Source: Prevotella sp. CAG:1092 (GTDB lineage: Bacteria; Bacteroidota; Bacteroidia; Bacteroidales; Bacteroidaceae). From it: DNA of 25,341 nt. Shown one piece after another: positions 1 through 8,401 of the stretch (position 1 is its first letter; each line of letters starts with the position of its first letter). The notes under the pieces are model-generated. The model saw only the letters and a list, made by a program, of their open reading frames with translations, searched no databases and was not told the DNA's origin. Position numbers and translations under genes: made by a program. The DNA is taken from contig HF994150.1 of NCBI GenBank assembly GCA_000436915.1, positions 1,578 through 26,918 on the forward strand, given 5' to 3'.

Positions 1-1
1 C

Positions 2-307
2 GACGAGCTCTACGGCAAGTTTATGACTTCGTTCGACAAAAATGTGGTTGACGTGGCTAAGCAACTTTGCGCTTATATGGACAAGCAAATGCCAAACCTT
101 TCAGACATCTATTTCCCTGAAGCAACATGGAAAGAGCAGTCGGAAGATTTCCGCACTAAGGCTTCAAAGGAAATCGACAACTTCTGCGCTATGGCAATAG
201 CTATCGCCAACGCTACTATCGGCGAAGACTGGCTCACAGAAGACTCTTTGGCCCTCAACTATCTCGAAGACCATGCCACAAGAAAGCTAACTGAGGAAAG
301 AGAATAA
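2..307 (+). CDS. C-terminal part of an unidentified protein
   Basis: The reading frame is open from the window edge (first codons read DELYGKF) to a TAA at 305-307, so only the last 101 or so residues are visible. The Met at position 23 lies inside this frame and is probably internal. The fragment is hydrophilic, rich in Asp, Glu and Lys, and looks helical. A short Ala/Ile-rich stretch (FCAMAIAIANATIG) is the only apolar part. It has no signal peptide, membrane segment or motif I recognise, so I assign no function. A small 7-bp hairpin (325-331 with 338-344) follows the stop but has no T-tract, so I do not call it a terminator. Codon use resembles the rest of the window. Confidence 0.7.
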   Translation, partial: DELYGKFMTSFDKNVVDVAKQLCAYMDKQMPNLSDIYFPEATWKEQSEDFRTKASKEIDNFCAMAIAIANATIGEDWLTEDSLALNYLEDHATRKLTEERE

Positions 308-380
308 ATACAACAAATGTCGGATATTGATATTAACATCAATACACAAATCATTTAAATTATTAATTTACTAACAAAGT

Positions 381-682
381 TATCTAGAAGTTTTTTTAAT
401 CATTCTATGTACGCTTACTCTATTTACTTCATGCGATGAAGACACAGATGATGAAGTCTACCAATATAGGTATGGACTTACATCATCGATTAATGACCAA
501 TATGAAGAAATTGAAACTATAGAAAGAGCATATTGCGATGCGTACAAAAATGCAGGTCTAAAATTTGGCAACTACGTATTTGCACTTGGAACTTCTAAAG
601 ATAACCAACTCTCGTTTTGATATCTCTTGAGAAGAAAGATTCTGGTAAATACACACACATAAAAACGCGAATAGTCGCGTAG
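381..682 (+). pseudogene. Decayed lipoprotein gene (start codon lost, frameshifted)
   Basis: From about 384 one frame reads a typical lipoprotein signal peptide: an apolar stretch, then LFTSC (Cys at 432-434), then an acidic linker DEDTDDE. A soluble segment follows (YRYGLTSSINDQYEEIETIE...) to a TGA at 618-620. No ATG, GTG or TTG precedes the signal peptide in frame. The bases at 384-398 look like a damaged start of the Met-Lys-Lys-Phe-Leu type. At the TGA, a one-base shift opens a second frame encoding ISLEKKDSGKYTHIKT, which runs into the repeat array and ends at 680-682. I infer a small exported lipoprotein gene inactivated by loss of its start and a one-base deletion. The family is unknown to me. 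The rest of the 308-789 gap holds only the repeat array and terminator described separately. Confidence 0.55.
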
Positions 683-721
683 CCAAATGCGAATAGTCGC
701 ACAAGGCTACGCGACTACTCG
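661..721 (-). terminator. Predicted intrinsic terminator of the DUF4143 ATPase gene
   Basis: Read on the minus strand, bases 721-705 pair with 684-668 (17 bp, one mismatch; core CGCGTAGCC with GGCTACGCG). A run of five T follows after two bases (665-661). The position, about 70 bp beyond the ATPase stop codon, suits a terminator for that gene. The stem is built from the inverted copies of the 22-bp array, so repeat and terminator are the same DNA. Confidence 0.55.
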
Positions 722-754
722 TTTAAGACCATACGAATACTCGCATTAAACCTA
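667..754. repeat. Four-copy, 22-bp-period array of a 12-bp near-palindrome
   Basis: Four copies of a 12-bp element start at 667, 689, 711 and 733, exactly 22 bp apart. The first two are identical (GCGAATAGTCGC). The third is GCGACTACTCGT and the fourth ACGAATACTCGC. The perfect copies have GCGA/TCGC ends around four bases, so each is a small palindrome. The 10-bp spacers differ, but the first two hold an inverted pair (GTAGCC and GGCTAC), and TTTAA/TTAAA blocks occur in the later part. The array lies just past the 3' end of the ATPase gene and cuts into the decayed lipoprotein gene. Repeats and spacers are far too short for CRISPR. Phasing at two helical turns suggests protein binding sites or a small mobile or iteron-like element, but this is inference. 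Confidence 0.7.
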
Positions 755-789
755 TTGATTTGGTTCAATATTTTAATGAACAGATGGAA

Positions 790-2091
790 CTATATAATAA
801 ACATACTCATATAAAGTGGCAAGTATAATATTCCATCTTCAACCTCAAGATTATTGGCACTCATAACTATTCGACGATTAATTTTATCAGCAAACAGAGT
901 CTGCGCCATATTCAATGAAGAATGTAGCTTATAATCCTTTCCTGATTTAACTTCAATAATAGAAATCTTATTATTTTCAGGGAAAACAAAATCAAGTTCG
1001 TGCTTACTTTTTCTATCATAATAATTAAGTGATACACCATGCTTAAAGAGTTCGCATGCAACATAGTTTTCTGCTAAAGCACCTTCATTAACAAATATGT
1101 CACCTGTAAGAACCTGGGCTTGAATATTATTAAGCATCATAGCACACATAAGACCACTATCAACGAAAAAAAGCTTATATAGCCTAATATTTTCATGAAT
1201 AGGGAAAGGCAACTCAAACGATCCTACATTAAAAGAATAATATGCCATACCTGCATCTACTAACCATTGAGTAGGTGCACCATATTTACGTCGCGAAGCA
1301 TTCTTTTCAATAGATGCCAAAACAAAGCGTTTGTCTTGTTTGCTCAATTGTCCTGGTATCGCATCAAAAACAGATTTCACTAACACCTTTTCGTTACCCG
1401 CATATTTTGATATATCGTTACGATAGCCTGACAAAATATCTTTTTGATTATTTATAGTCTTGGTAAAATCTTCATTTTCAAGATATGTCATAACGACTTC
1501 AGGCATACCGCCAACAATAAGATACTGACGATAACGTTCCATTATTTGCTTATGAAGAAAGTCTGGTATTGGACGCAGCTGCTCATAACAATCTTTAAGC
1601 ATACTGATTACATCCTCACTAATATTACAAGCCCAAAGAAACTCTTCAAAGTCAAGAGGATACATTTCTAATTCATGTTCAAAACCAACTGGAAACGACG
1701 AGACTTCTTTATAGTTAATACCCAACAAAGAGCCTGATTCTATATAATCATATTGCCCGTCTTCTACCAAGAATTTGATAGCTGTTCTTGCTTTAGGGCA
1801 AGATTGTATTTCATCAAAGAAAATAAGCGTTTTGCCTGGCACTAATGGGCCAAATCCCATAGCTGACAAATTAATAAGGATGGTTCTTGCATCCAAATTG
1901 CCATCAAAGGCTTGTTTAGCAGTTGGCATCTGCTCAAAATTAATTTCAATAAAATTCTCGTAGTTTGCTTGTGCAAACTGACGTATGATAGTAGTTTTTC
2001 CTACTTGGCGAGCACCTTTAATAAGAAGAGCCTTATTCGAGCAACCATTCTTCCACTCTACTAACTTATTGATAATCTTTCTTTTAAGCAT
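790..2091 (-). CDS. AAA+ ATPase with DUF4143 (AAA_14 / COG1373-type)
   Basis: The 433-residue protein starts with an AAA+ core. Walker A is GARQVGKT at residues 26-33, Walker B is LIFFDEIQ at 89-96, and a sensor-like ESGSLLG lies at 118-124. The C-terminal half has DUF4143 features and near its end ELDFVF...IEVKSGK, which resembles the PD-(D/E)xK nuclease-like fold often found in this family. Length and order match full-length members, so the gene appears intact. There is no signal peptide, so the protein is cytosolic. Families of this kind are common in Bacteroidota and archaea, often in many copies, and their role is not established. ATP hydrolysis is the only function supported here. The gene stands alone, with its own promoter and terminator, between two phased repeat arrays. 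The Met at 2091 is the first in frame after a stop in the leader. Confidence 0.9.
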   Translation of the reverse strand: MLKRKIINKLVEWKNGCSNKALLIKGARQVGKTTIIRQFAQANYENFIEINFEQMPTAKQAFDGNLDARTILINLSAMGFGPLVPGKTLIFFDEIQSCPKARTAIKFLVEDGQYDYIESGSLLGINYKEVSSFPVGFEHELEMYPLDFEEFLWACNISEDVISMLKDCYEQLRPIPDFLHKQIMERYRQYLIVGGMPEVVMTYLENEDFTKTINNQKDILSGYRNDISKYAGNEKVLVKSVFDAIPGQLSKQDKRFVLASIEKNASRRKYGAPTQWLVDAGMAYYSFNVGSFELPFPIHENIRLYKLFFVDSGLMCAMMLNNIQAQVLTGDIFVNEGALAENYVACELFKHGVSLNYYDRKSKHELDFVFPENNKISIIEVKSGKDYKLHSSLNMAQTLFADKINRRIVMSANNLEVEDGILYLPLYMSMFII

Positions 2092-2096
2092 AACCG

Positions 2097-2211
2097 TGCA
2101 ACTTTTTTCTAACTTTCAGGCATGATTACTGCAACTTTTTTCCAGTATTTATATACACCTTTTGCAACTTTTTTCCAGCATTTCAGCATACATACTGCAA
2201 CTTTTTTCCAG
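2097..2211 (-). repeat. Four 16-bp direct repeats at exact 33-bp spacing in the ATPase leader
   Basis: On the minus strand the element CTGGAAAAAAGTTGCA occurs at 2211-2196, 2178-2163 and 2145-2130. A slightly changed copy (TTAGAAAAAAGTTGCA) lies at 2112-2097. Each start is 33 bp from the next, with unrelated 17-bp spacers. The predicted promoter at 2224-2255 would start transcription near 2217, so all four copies should be in the 5' UTR, the last ending 5 bp before the ATPase ATG. Thirty-three is a multiple of three and every copy is in frame with the ATPase, encoding LEKSC each time, but stops in two spacers interrupt that frame. A 14-codon upstream ORF (2193-2149) spans the second copy. The copies could be protein operators, RNA-binding sites or leader-peptide elements. 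Confidence 0.85.
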
Positions 2212-2223
2212 TAACCTTGGTTG

Positions 2224-2255
2224 CAAAGATACTCTTTTCTACACAAACTTTCAAA
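2224..2255 (-). promoter_or_regulatory. Predicted Bacteroidota-type promoter for the ATPase gene
   Basis: On the minus strand there is TTTG (2255-2252), a 20-bp spacer, and TATCTTTG (2231-2224). This matches the known Bacteroidota sigma-ABfr consensus of a -33 TTTG and a -7 TAnnTTTG. Transcription would begin about 5-8 bp downstream, just before the first leader repeat. Confidence 0.6.
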
Positions 2256-2300
2256 CTTTTACTACACTTTTTTTATTTGAACTAACCTATATACGCATAA

Positions 2301-2330
2301 GGGCGGGGAACTCCTCTGAGTTCTCCGCCC
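2301..2330 (-). terminator. Hairpin downstream of gltD, probable gltBD terminator
   Basis: GGGCGGGGAACTC (2301-2313) pairs with GAGTTCTCCGCCC (2318-2330) around a four-base loop, giving a very stable 13-bp stem with one G-U pair. It lies about 90 bp past the gltD stop codon and ahead of the ATPase promoter. The T-tract on the minus side is weak (TTATGCG), so termination may be imperfect. Confidence 0.5.
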
Positions 2331-2422
2331 TCTGCCTTAATTATTTGATAGGACAAATTGCTTATCAAAGCATACAAACGCATAAGATAACACCCCAATA
2401 GTTGTAGGCATTATCAATTGCT

Positions 2423-3766
2423 CTACTTATTCAAGAATTTATCTACTTGGGCAGCCGTTTTTATGCCACTTGCCAAAGCCCTTACCACAAGGCTCGCGCC
2501 TGATGCAGCATCGCCAGCCACAAACACGTTGGCTGCATACTGCGGATGTTCTGGCTTTAGGAATCCCATAGCCAGCAACACCATGTCGGCTTTTATCACC
2601 TCAGGTTTGCCCTTTTCTACCATCAATGGGCGACCACCTTCGGGATTTGGTTTCCAATCAATCTCTTGCACACGTACACCTGTAAGCTTGCCATCCTTGC
2701 CAAGGAATTCGAGCGAATTGATGTTCCATCGACGGGTGCAACCCTCTTCGTGGCTCGATGTGGTCTTGAGAGTGCGAGGCCAGTTTGGCCATGGGTTCTT
2801 AGGGTCTTCAGGTCCCTCAACAGGCTTAGGCATGATTTCTATCTGGGTAACGCTCTTGCAACCCTGACGATGGGCAGTACCGATACAGTCGCTACCCGTG
2901 TCGCCACCACCTATCACGAGCACATCCTTGCCCTTAGCATTCACAAGCTCGTCTTTCTTAAACTCCATGCCTGCCAACACTCGGTTTTGCTGCGACAGCA
3001 TCTCCAAAGCCAAGTATACGCCCTTGAGCTCGCGTCCAGGAATCTTGAGGTCGCGTGCCTGTGGTGTACCTGTAGAAACCACGTAGGCCTCGTATCCTTC
3101 AGGCAACTTAGTGAGGTCTACATGCTGATTATACAAGAATGTGATGCCCTCTTTCTGCAATAGCGCCAATCTACGGTCGATGATGCTCTTGTTGAGCTTG
3201 AAGTTAGGAATACCATAGCGAAGTAGTCCGCCTGCATTCTCGCGGCTCTCATAAACCGTTACTAAATAGCCACGATGGTTGAGCTCGTTGGCAGCAGCCA
3301 GTCCTGCAGGTCCTGCTCCTATCACAGCCACCTTTTTGCCGTTGCGCTCAGGCACTACCACCTTCACGAAGTCTTCTTCGAAAGCATGCTCCGTGATGGC
3401 AGCCTCATCCTCGCGGTTGGTTGTAGGCTCGTGTTCCGTAAGGTTCAGAATGCACGCCTTCTCGCACAAGGCAGGGCAGATGCGTCCTGTAAACTCAGGG
3501 AAAGGGTTTGTGGCGTTGAGCAATCGGTAAGCCAACTCCCAGTCGCCCTTATAGAGTGCGTCGTTCCACTCTGGCGGCTTATTGCCAAGCGGACATGCCC
3601 AATGGCAGAACGGCACGCCACAATCCATGCAGCGAGAAGCCTGCATGCGTCTATCATTACTATTGAGAGTTTGTTCCACCTCTCCGAAATCATGTATTCT
3701 ATCGTGTATTGGCCTGTATCCCGCTTCCTTGCGAGGTATGGTCAGAAATGCTTTTGGATTTCCCAT
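2423..3766 (-). CDS. gltD: Glutamate synthase (NADPH/NADH) small subunit
   Basis: The 447-residue protein is the electron-donating subunit of glutamate synthase. It passes electrons from NAD(P)H through FAD and iron-sulfur centres to GltB for conversion of glutamine plus 2-oxoglutarate to two glutamates. Cys46, 49, 54 and 58 (CMDCGVPFCHWAC) and Cys97, 101 and 105 match the N-terminal cluster-binding region. The FAD-binding glycine motif GAGPAG is at 150-155 and the NAD(P)H-binding GGGDTG at 286-291. The C-terminal VFVAGDAASGASLV is the second FAD contact region. It is slightly shorter than proteobacterial GltD because the loop before the last FAD motif is compact. It begins 10 bp after gltB ends, so the two are surely one operon. 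The first Met fits the usual MGNPKAFL start. Confidence 0.97.
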   Translation of the reverse strand: MGNPKAFLTIPRKEAGYRPIHDRIHDFGEVEQTLNSNDRRMQASRCMDCGVPFCHWACPLGNKPPEWNDALYKGDWELAYRLLNATNPFPEFTGRICPALCEKACILNLTEHEPTTNREDEAAITEHAFEEDFVKVVVPERNGKKVAVIGAGPAGLAAANELNHRGYLVTVYESRENAGGLLRYGIPNFKLNKSIIDRRLALLQKEGITFLYNQHVDLTKLPEGYEAYVVSTGTPQARDLKIPGRELKGVYLALEMLSQQNRVLAGMEFKKDELVNAKGKDVLVIGGGDTGSDCIGTAHRQGCKSVTQIEIMPKPVEGPEDPKNPWPNWPRTLKTTSSHEEGCTRRWNINSLEFLGKDGKLTGVRVQEIDWKPNPEGGRPLMVEKGKPEVIKADMVLLAMGFLKPEHPQYAANVFVAGDAASGASLVVRALASGIKTAAQVDKFLNK

Positions 3767-3776
3767 CTTTTAATAA

Positions 3777-6700
3777 TTAATAGTCACGTTGCATATCAGC
3801 TATTTTCTGCTGCAGTTTCTTCACTTGCTCTTCCTGCAAAACTCGCTTATACTCTATTGGCACCACTTGGATGAAGTCGTCGACATAATGGCTCCAATCG
3901 TCGAGCATGGTACGTGCAAGCTTAGAACCTGTATAGAGATAATGCTGGCGGATAAGCTCGTGGAGCTCCTTGCGATAGTTGCTATCTTCAACAAGGTTGA
4001 TCTCCACCATATCCATATTGCAGAAATAGTCGAAATTGTGATTCTTGTCCCATACGTATGCCACACCTCCTGACATACCAGCAGCAAAGTTGCGACCTGT
4101 TTCGCCAAGCACAACCACGCGTCCGCCTGTCATATATTCGCAGCAATGGTCGCCAGCACCTTCAATCACGGCTATGGCGCCAGAGTTGCGCACACCAAAG
4201 CGCTCGCCCACTTTTCCGTTGATATATAGTTCGCCCGAAGTGGCTCCATATAGTCCTGTATTGCCGGCTATAATGTTGTCTTCGGCAGAAAAGTTGCTGC
4301 GGATAGGTGGCAATATCGATACACGACCGCCCGAAAGTCCCTTTGCAAAATAGTCGTTGGTTTCGCCCTCGAGCTTGAAGTCTACGCCCTTAACGAGGAA
4401 TGCGCCAAAGCTCTGACCTGCCGAACCTTTGAACTTCACGTTGATAGAAACATTCTTAGCCTGCTTCTCTTCGATATATCCACTCAGCATGGCACCCACA
4501 GCACGGTCGGTATTGCGAATGCTGTAGTCGAGGTCTATGTCGCCACCATTCTCAATAGTGTTCTTGGCAGCCTTTATCATCTGCTGATCCAACACGTCGC
4601 TAAGGTCGTGAATCTGCTCTTTGTCGTGGTGCAAACCTTCGTTGCCTTCTTTCTGCAATAGGCGACTGAAGTCGAGTGTGGCATATTTATAGTTCTTCTC
4701 CACCTCTTGTTCGCGCTCCACGAGGAGTTCAGTATGGCCCACAATATCGCTAAGCTTGGTGTAGCCCATCTGAGCCAAATATTCGCGCACCTCTTGAGCA
4801 AGGAATGTGAAATAGTTGACCAAATATTCATAATGTCCGCGGAAATGCGCACGAAGCTTAGGGTCTTGTGTGGCAACGCCCATCGGACAGGTATTCAGAT
4901 TACATTTACGCATCATCACGCATCCCAATACAATCAGGGCTGCTGTACCAAAGCTATACTCCTCGGCACCAAGCAACGCCATGAGCACGATGTCGCGACC
5001 GCTCTTCAGCTGACCGTCTACCTGCAGGCGAACTTGTCCGCGCAAACCATTCTTAACCAAGGTTTGCTGAGTCTCCGACAAACCAATCTCTGGCGAGATA
5101 CCTGCAAAGCGCATGCTCGAAGCAGGACTTGCACCTGTGCCGCCCTCAGCTCCTGAGATAACTATCAAGTCGGCTTTGGCCTTTGCCACACCTGCTGCGA
5201 TGGTGCCCACTCCGCTCTCGGCAACAAGCTTCACGCTAATGGCTGCACGAGGGTTCACATTCTTGAGGTCGAAGATGAGCTGTGCAAGGTCTTCGATAGA
5301 ATAGATATCGTGGTGAGGTGGTGGCGAGATAAGGCTGATACCAGGGATAGAATGGCGAGTCTTTGCGATGATGTCGTTGACCTTGAAACCTGGCAACTGA
5401 CCACCCTCGCCTGGCTTTGCGCCTTGGGCAACCTTGATCTGTATTTCTTCGGCATTAACAAGATATTCGGTAGTAACACCAAATCGTCCACTTGCCACCT
5501 GCTTGGTCTTGCTCGACAACGAGATTCCATCTATTTCTGAATGGAATCGCTCGCTATCTTCACCACCTTCGCCCGTGTTGCTACGTGCACCAAGCTTGTT
5601 CATGGCAAGTGCCATAGCCTCGTGAGCCTCTTTCGACAAAGCACCAAACGACATGGCACCTGTAACGAAATGCTTCACTATCTCTTCCACAGGCTCTACC
5701 TTGGCAATATCGATAGGATTGCGCTTGAAGTCGAGGAAGTCGCGAATGAAGATTGGTTCCTGCTTGGTGTCTACAAGCTGGGTATATTTCTTGAAAGTCT
5801 CGTAGTTGCCTGTGCGTGTGGCAAGCTGCAAGGTGGCTATTGTCTCAGGGTTCCAAGCATGGCGAATGCCATCTTTGCGATAGTGGAACTGACCCTGACT
5901 TGGCAAGAAGCCCATATCCTGATGTGTAGCGAAAGCCTTGTCGTGGAATGCTATTGCATCCTTGGCAATAGTCTCTAAGCCTATACCGCCGATGGTAGAA
6001 ACCTCGGTACCGAAGTATGTGCGAAGAAGACTCTCGGAAAGTCCGATGCTCTCGAAAATCTTGGCTCCACGATATGAGCGGATGGTAGAAATACCCATCT
6101 TAGCCATAATCTTGAAGAGTCCCTTCTTCACGGCTTTGATATAGTTGGCTTCTGCAGTCTCGTAGTTCTCCTGAATCTTTCCACGCTTCACGAGGTCGTC
6201 CAAGATGGCGTAGGTGAGGTATGGGCATAATGCCGAAGCGCCATAGCCCAACAATAGGGCTGCATGCATAACTTCGCGAATTTCGCCACTCTCTACGATA
6301 AGGGCTGTCTGCACACGCTTGCCGATGCTTATCAAGTAGTGGTGAACGGCACTCACGGCAAGGAGCGAAGGTATAGCCACATGCTGATTGTCTACATCAC
6401 GGTCGGAAAGGATGATATAGTTGTAGCCATCGTCAACACTCTTAGCAGCCTGTTGGCATAGATTGTCGAGGGCTTCGCGGAGTCCTTCCTCGCCCTTGTC
6501 GCGCAAGAAGAGCATAGGCAACTTAATGGTGTTGAAGCCCTTGTAGCGTATGTTGCAAAGTATGTCGAGCTGAGTGTTGGTAAGTATTGGATGTGGCAAA
6601 CGAACCATCTTGCAGTTGGTTTCGTCAGGATTCAAGATTCCTGAGCCTACCCTACCGATATATTCTGTAAGACTCATCACGAGGTTCTCGCGAATGGAGT

Positions 6701-8276
6701 CGATGGCAGGATTGGTGACCTGAGCAAACTGCTGACGGAAATAGTTGAAGAATATCTGTGGCTTGTCGCTCAATACTGCCAACGGAGTATCGTTACCCAT
6801 AGAGGCTGTTGGCTCCTGACCATTTACCGACATAGGTACGATTGTGCCGTCTACATCTTCTTCGCCAAATCCAAACTCCATTTCCTTTTGCAATAGGTTG
6901 TCAACAGCGTTGCTCACCTTGCGGCCAGAGTGTATCTTCTCGAGCTGAATACGATTGGTGTTGAGCCATTGGCGATATGGATGTTGGGCAGCAAGATGCT
7001 CCTTTATCTCACCATCATAATATATCTTTCCTTCTTGGGTATCGATGAGCAGAATCTTTCCTGGCTGCAAACGTCCCTTTTCGGCAATATCCTGAGGGTC
7101 GAAATCCATTACTCCAACTTCTGATGCCACTACCATCATATCGTTCTTGGTGATGGTATAGCGAGCAGGACGCAGACCATTACGGTCGAGCATACCGCCA
7201 GCAAAACGTCCATCTGAGAATAGAAGGGCTGCAGGACCATCCCATGGCTCCATCAATATAGAGTGGTATTCATAGAATGCCTTAAGGTCTTCGGAAATAG
7301 GGTTCTTGTCGTTGAAACTCTCAGGCACCATCACAGCCATAGCGTGTGGCAACGAGAGACCGCTCATCACGAAGAATTCAAAAACGTTGTCTAACGATGC
7401 CGAGTCGCTCATGCCAGGCTGCACAATAGGCGAAATGTTGCTGATGTCGCCAAGGGCAGGACTCGACAATACTGATTCACGGGCTTGCATCCATCCGCGA
7501 TTGCCACGAATGGTGTTTATCTCGCCATTATGGCAAAGCAAACGGAATGGTTGTGCAAGACTCCATGTTGGAAATGTGTTTGTGCTGAAGCGGCTATGAA
7601 CGAGTGCTAATCCGCTTGTAAAATAACTATTTGTAAGGTCAGGGAAATACTGACGAAGCTGAAGGCTCGAGAGCATTCCCTTGTAAACTATGCTACGACT
7701 TGAAAGTGAGCAGATATAGAAATCATGAAGCGCCTGCTGTTCAGGATGCTGGGTTATGAGCTCAGCCACACGCTTCTCTATCTTCTTCCTTATTATATAT
7801 AAGGTGCGCTCAAAGATGTCTACCTTGTCGTCGGTAACGCCCGTGATAAACACCTGCTTTATGGCAGGCTCCGTGGTTAGGGCTGCGTTACCAAGGCAAT
7901 CAGGATTTGTAGGCACGCTACGAAGGTGCATCAACGACAATCCCTCGCGCTCTATCTCCTCAATCATTACCGAGAGAATCTGTCCCTGCAAAGCCTCATC
8001 TTTAGGAAGAAAAACCAATCCTGTGCCATACTTTCCTTTCTCAGGCACAGGGATACCCTGAAGCAATATAAACTCGTGAGGAATCTGTAACATTATTCCT
8101 GCACCATCACCAGTCTTGTTGTCTGCACCTTCTGCGCCACGATGACGCATGTTCTCAAGAACCTTCAAGGCGTTGTCAACCAGTTCATGGCTTTTGTTTC
8201 CATGGATATTCACCACCATGCCTACTCCACAAGCATCATGCTCGTAAGCAGCATTATACAATCCGTTTGCCATCAT
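3777..8276 (-). CDS. gltB: Glutamate synthase large subunit
   Basis: This 1499-residue protein is full length. An N-terminal class II glutamine amidotransferase domain (about 16-430) has Cys16 as expected nucleophile in CGVGMV, exposed after removal of a short propeptide, and RFSTNTFP at 229-236. A central domain (about 480-790) precedes the FMN-binding synthase domain (about 840-1200), which holds Cys1119, 1125 and 1130 (CVMMRKCNLNTC), the expected 3Fe-4S ligands. The C-terminal GXGXG beta-helix domain spans about 1240-1440. It hydrolyses glutamine, channels ammonia, and reductively aminates 2-oxoglutarate with electrons from GltD. Two adjacent Met codons (8276 and 8273) are possible starts and differ only in the propeptide. 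It is the first gene of gltBD, the main ammonia-assimilation route when paired with glutamine synthetase. Confidence 0.97.
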   Translation of the reverse strand: MMANGLYNAAYEHDACGVGMVVNIHGNKSHELVDNALKVLENMRHRGAEGADNKTGDGAGIMLQIPHEFILLQGIPVPEKGKYGTGLVFLPKDEALQGQILSVMIEEIEREGLSLMHLRSVPTNPDCLGNAALTTEPAIKQVFITGVTDDKVDIFERTLYIIRKKIEKRVAELITQHPEQQALHDFYICSLSSRSIVYKGMLSSLQLRQYFPDLTNSYFTSGLALVHSRFSTNTFPTWSLAQPFRLLCHNGEINTIRGNRGWMQARESVLSSPALGDISNISPIVQPGMSDSASLDNVFEFFVMSGLSLPHAMAVMVPESFNDKNPISEDLKAFYEYHSILMEPWDGPAALLFSDGRFAGGMLDRNGLRPARYTITKNDMMVVASEVGVMDFDPQDIAEKGRLQPGKILLIDTQEGKIYYDGEIKEHLAAQHPYRQWLNTNRIQLEKIHSGRKVSNAVDNLLQKEMEFGFGEEDVDGTIVPMSVNGQEPTASMGNDTPLAVLSDKPQIFFNYFRQQFAQVTNPAIDSIRENLVMSLTEYIGRVGSGILNPDETNCKMVRLPHPILTNTQLDILCNIRYKGFNTIKLPMLFLRDKGEEGLREALDNLCQQAAKSVDDGYNYIILSDRDVDNQHVAIPSLLAVSAVHHYLISIGKRVQTALIVESGEIREVMHAALLLGYGASALCPYLTYAILDDLVKRGKIQENYETAEANYIKAVKKGLFKIMAKMGISTIRSYRGAKIFESIGLSESLLRTYFGTEVSTIGGIGLETIAKDAIAFHDKAFATHQDMGFLPSQGQFHYRKDGIRHAWNPETIATLQLATRTGNYETFKKYTQLVDTKQEPIFIRDFLDFKRNPIDIAKVEPVEEIVKHFVTGAMSFGALSKEAHEAMALAMNKLGARSNTGEGGEDSERFHSEIDGISLSSKTKQVASGRFGVTTEYLVNAEEIQIKVAQGAKPGEGGQLPGFKVNDIIAKTRHSIPGISLISPPPHHDIYSIEDLAQLIFDLKNVNPRAAISVKLVAESGVGTIAAGVAKAKADLIVISGAEGGTGASPASSMRFAGISPEIGLSETQQTLVKNGLRGQVRLQVDGQLKSGRDIVLMALLGAEEYSFGTAALIVLGCVMMRKCNLNTCPMGVATQDPKLRAHFRGHYEYLVNYFTFLAQEVREYLAQMGYTKLSDIVGHTELLVEREQEVEKNYKYATLDFSRLLQKEGNEGLHHDKEQIHDLSDVLDQQMIKAAKNTIENGGDIDLDYSIRNTDRAVGAMLSGYIEEKQAKNVSINVKFKGSAGQSFGAFLVKGVDFKLEGETNDYFAKGLSGGRVSILPPIRSNFSAEDNIIAGNTGLYGATSGELYINGKVGERFGVRNSGAIAVIEGAGDHCCEYMTGGRVVVLGETGRNFAAGMSGGVAYVWDKNHNFDYFCNMDMVEINLVEDSNYRKELHELIRQHYLYTGSKLARTMLDDWSHYVDDFIQVVPIEYKRVLQEEQVKKLQQKIADMQRDY

Positions 8277-8325
8277 CTTGTTGCTTTTAATTAATAAATT
8301 CTTGTTATTCCTATCAAATTGGTTG

Positions 8326-8333
8326 CAAAATTA
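8326..8333 (-). promoter_or_regulatory. Candidate -7 box of the gltBD promoter
   Basis: TAATTTTG on the minus strand fits the Bacteroidota -7 consensus TAnnTTTG and lies 50 bp before the gltB start. I see no clean TTTG at -33 (the region is AT-rich), which would fit a promoter that needs an activator. Confidence 0.45.
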
Positions 8334-8401
8334 ATAATTTGCTTTCATATTGATAAATAAACCGAGATTAAAATAACATTAAAGTTGATAGCTTATAACA
8401 A

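Noticed and set aside
2097..2211. Possible CRISPR array in the ATPase leader
   Set aside because: Repeats are 16 bp and spacers 17 bp, both shorter than CRISPR norms, with only four units and no cas gene nearby.
3275..3874. Plus-strand frame of 199 codons across gltD/gltB
   Set aside because: It is a shadow of two conserved minus-strand genes and their junction.
5541..5978. Plus-strand frame of 145 codons inside gltB
   Set aside because: It is antisense to conserved gltB sequence, has no promoter, and its residues reflect codon bias of the true gene.
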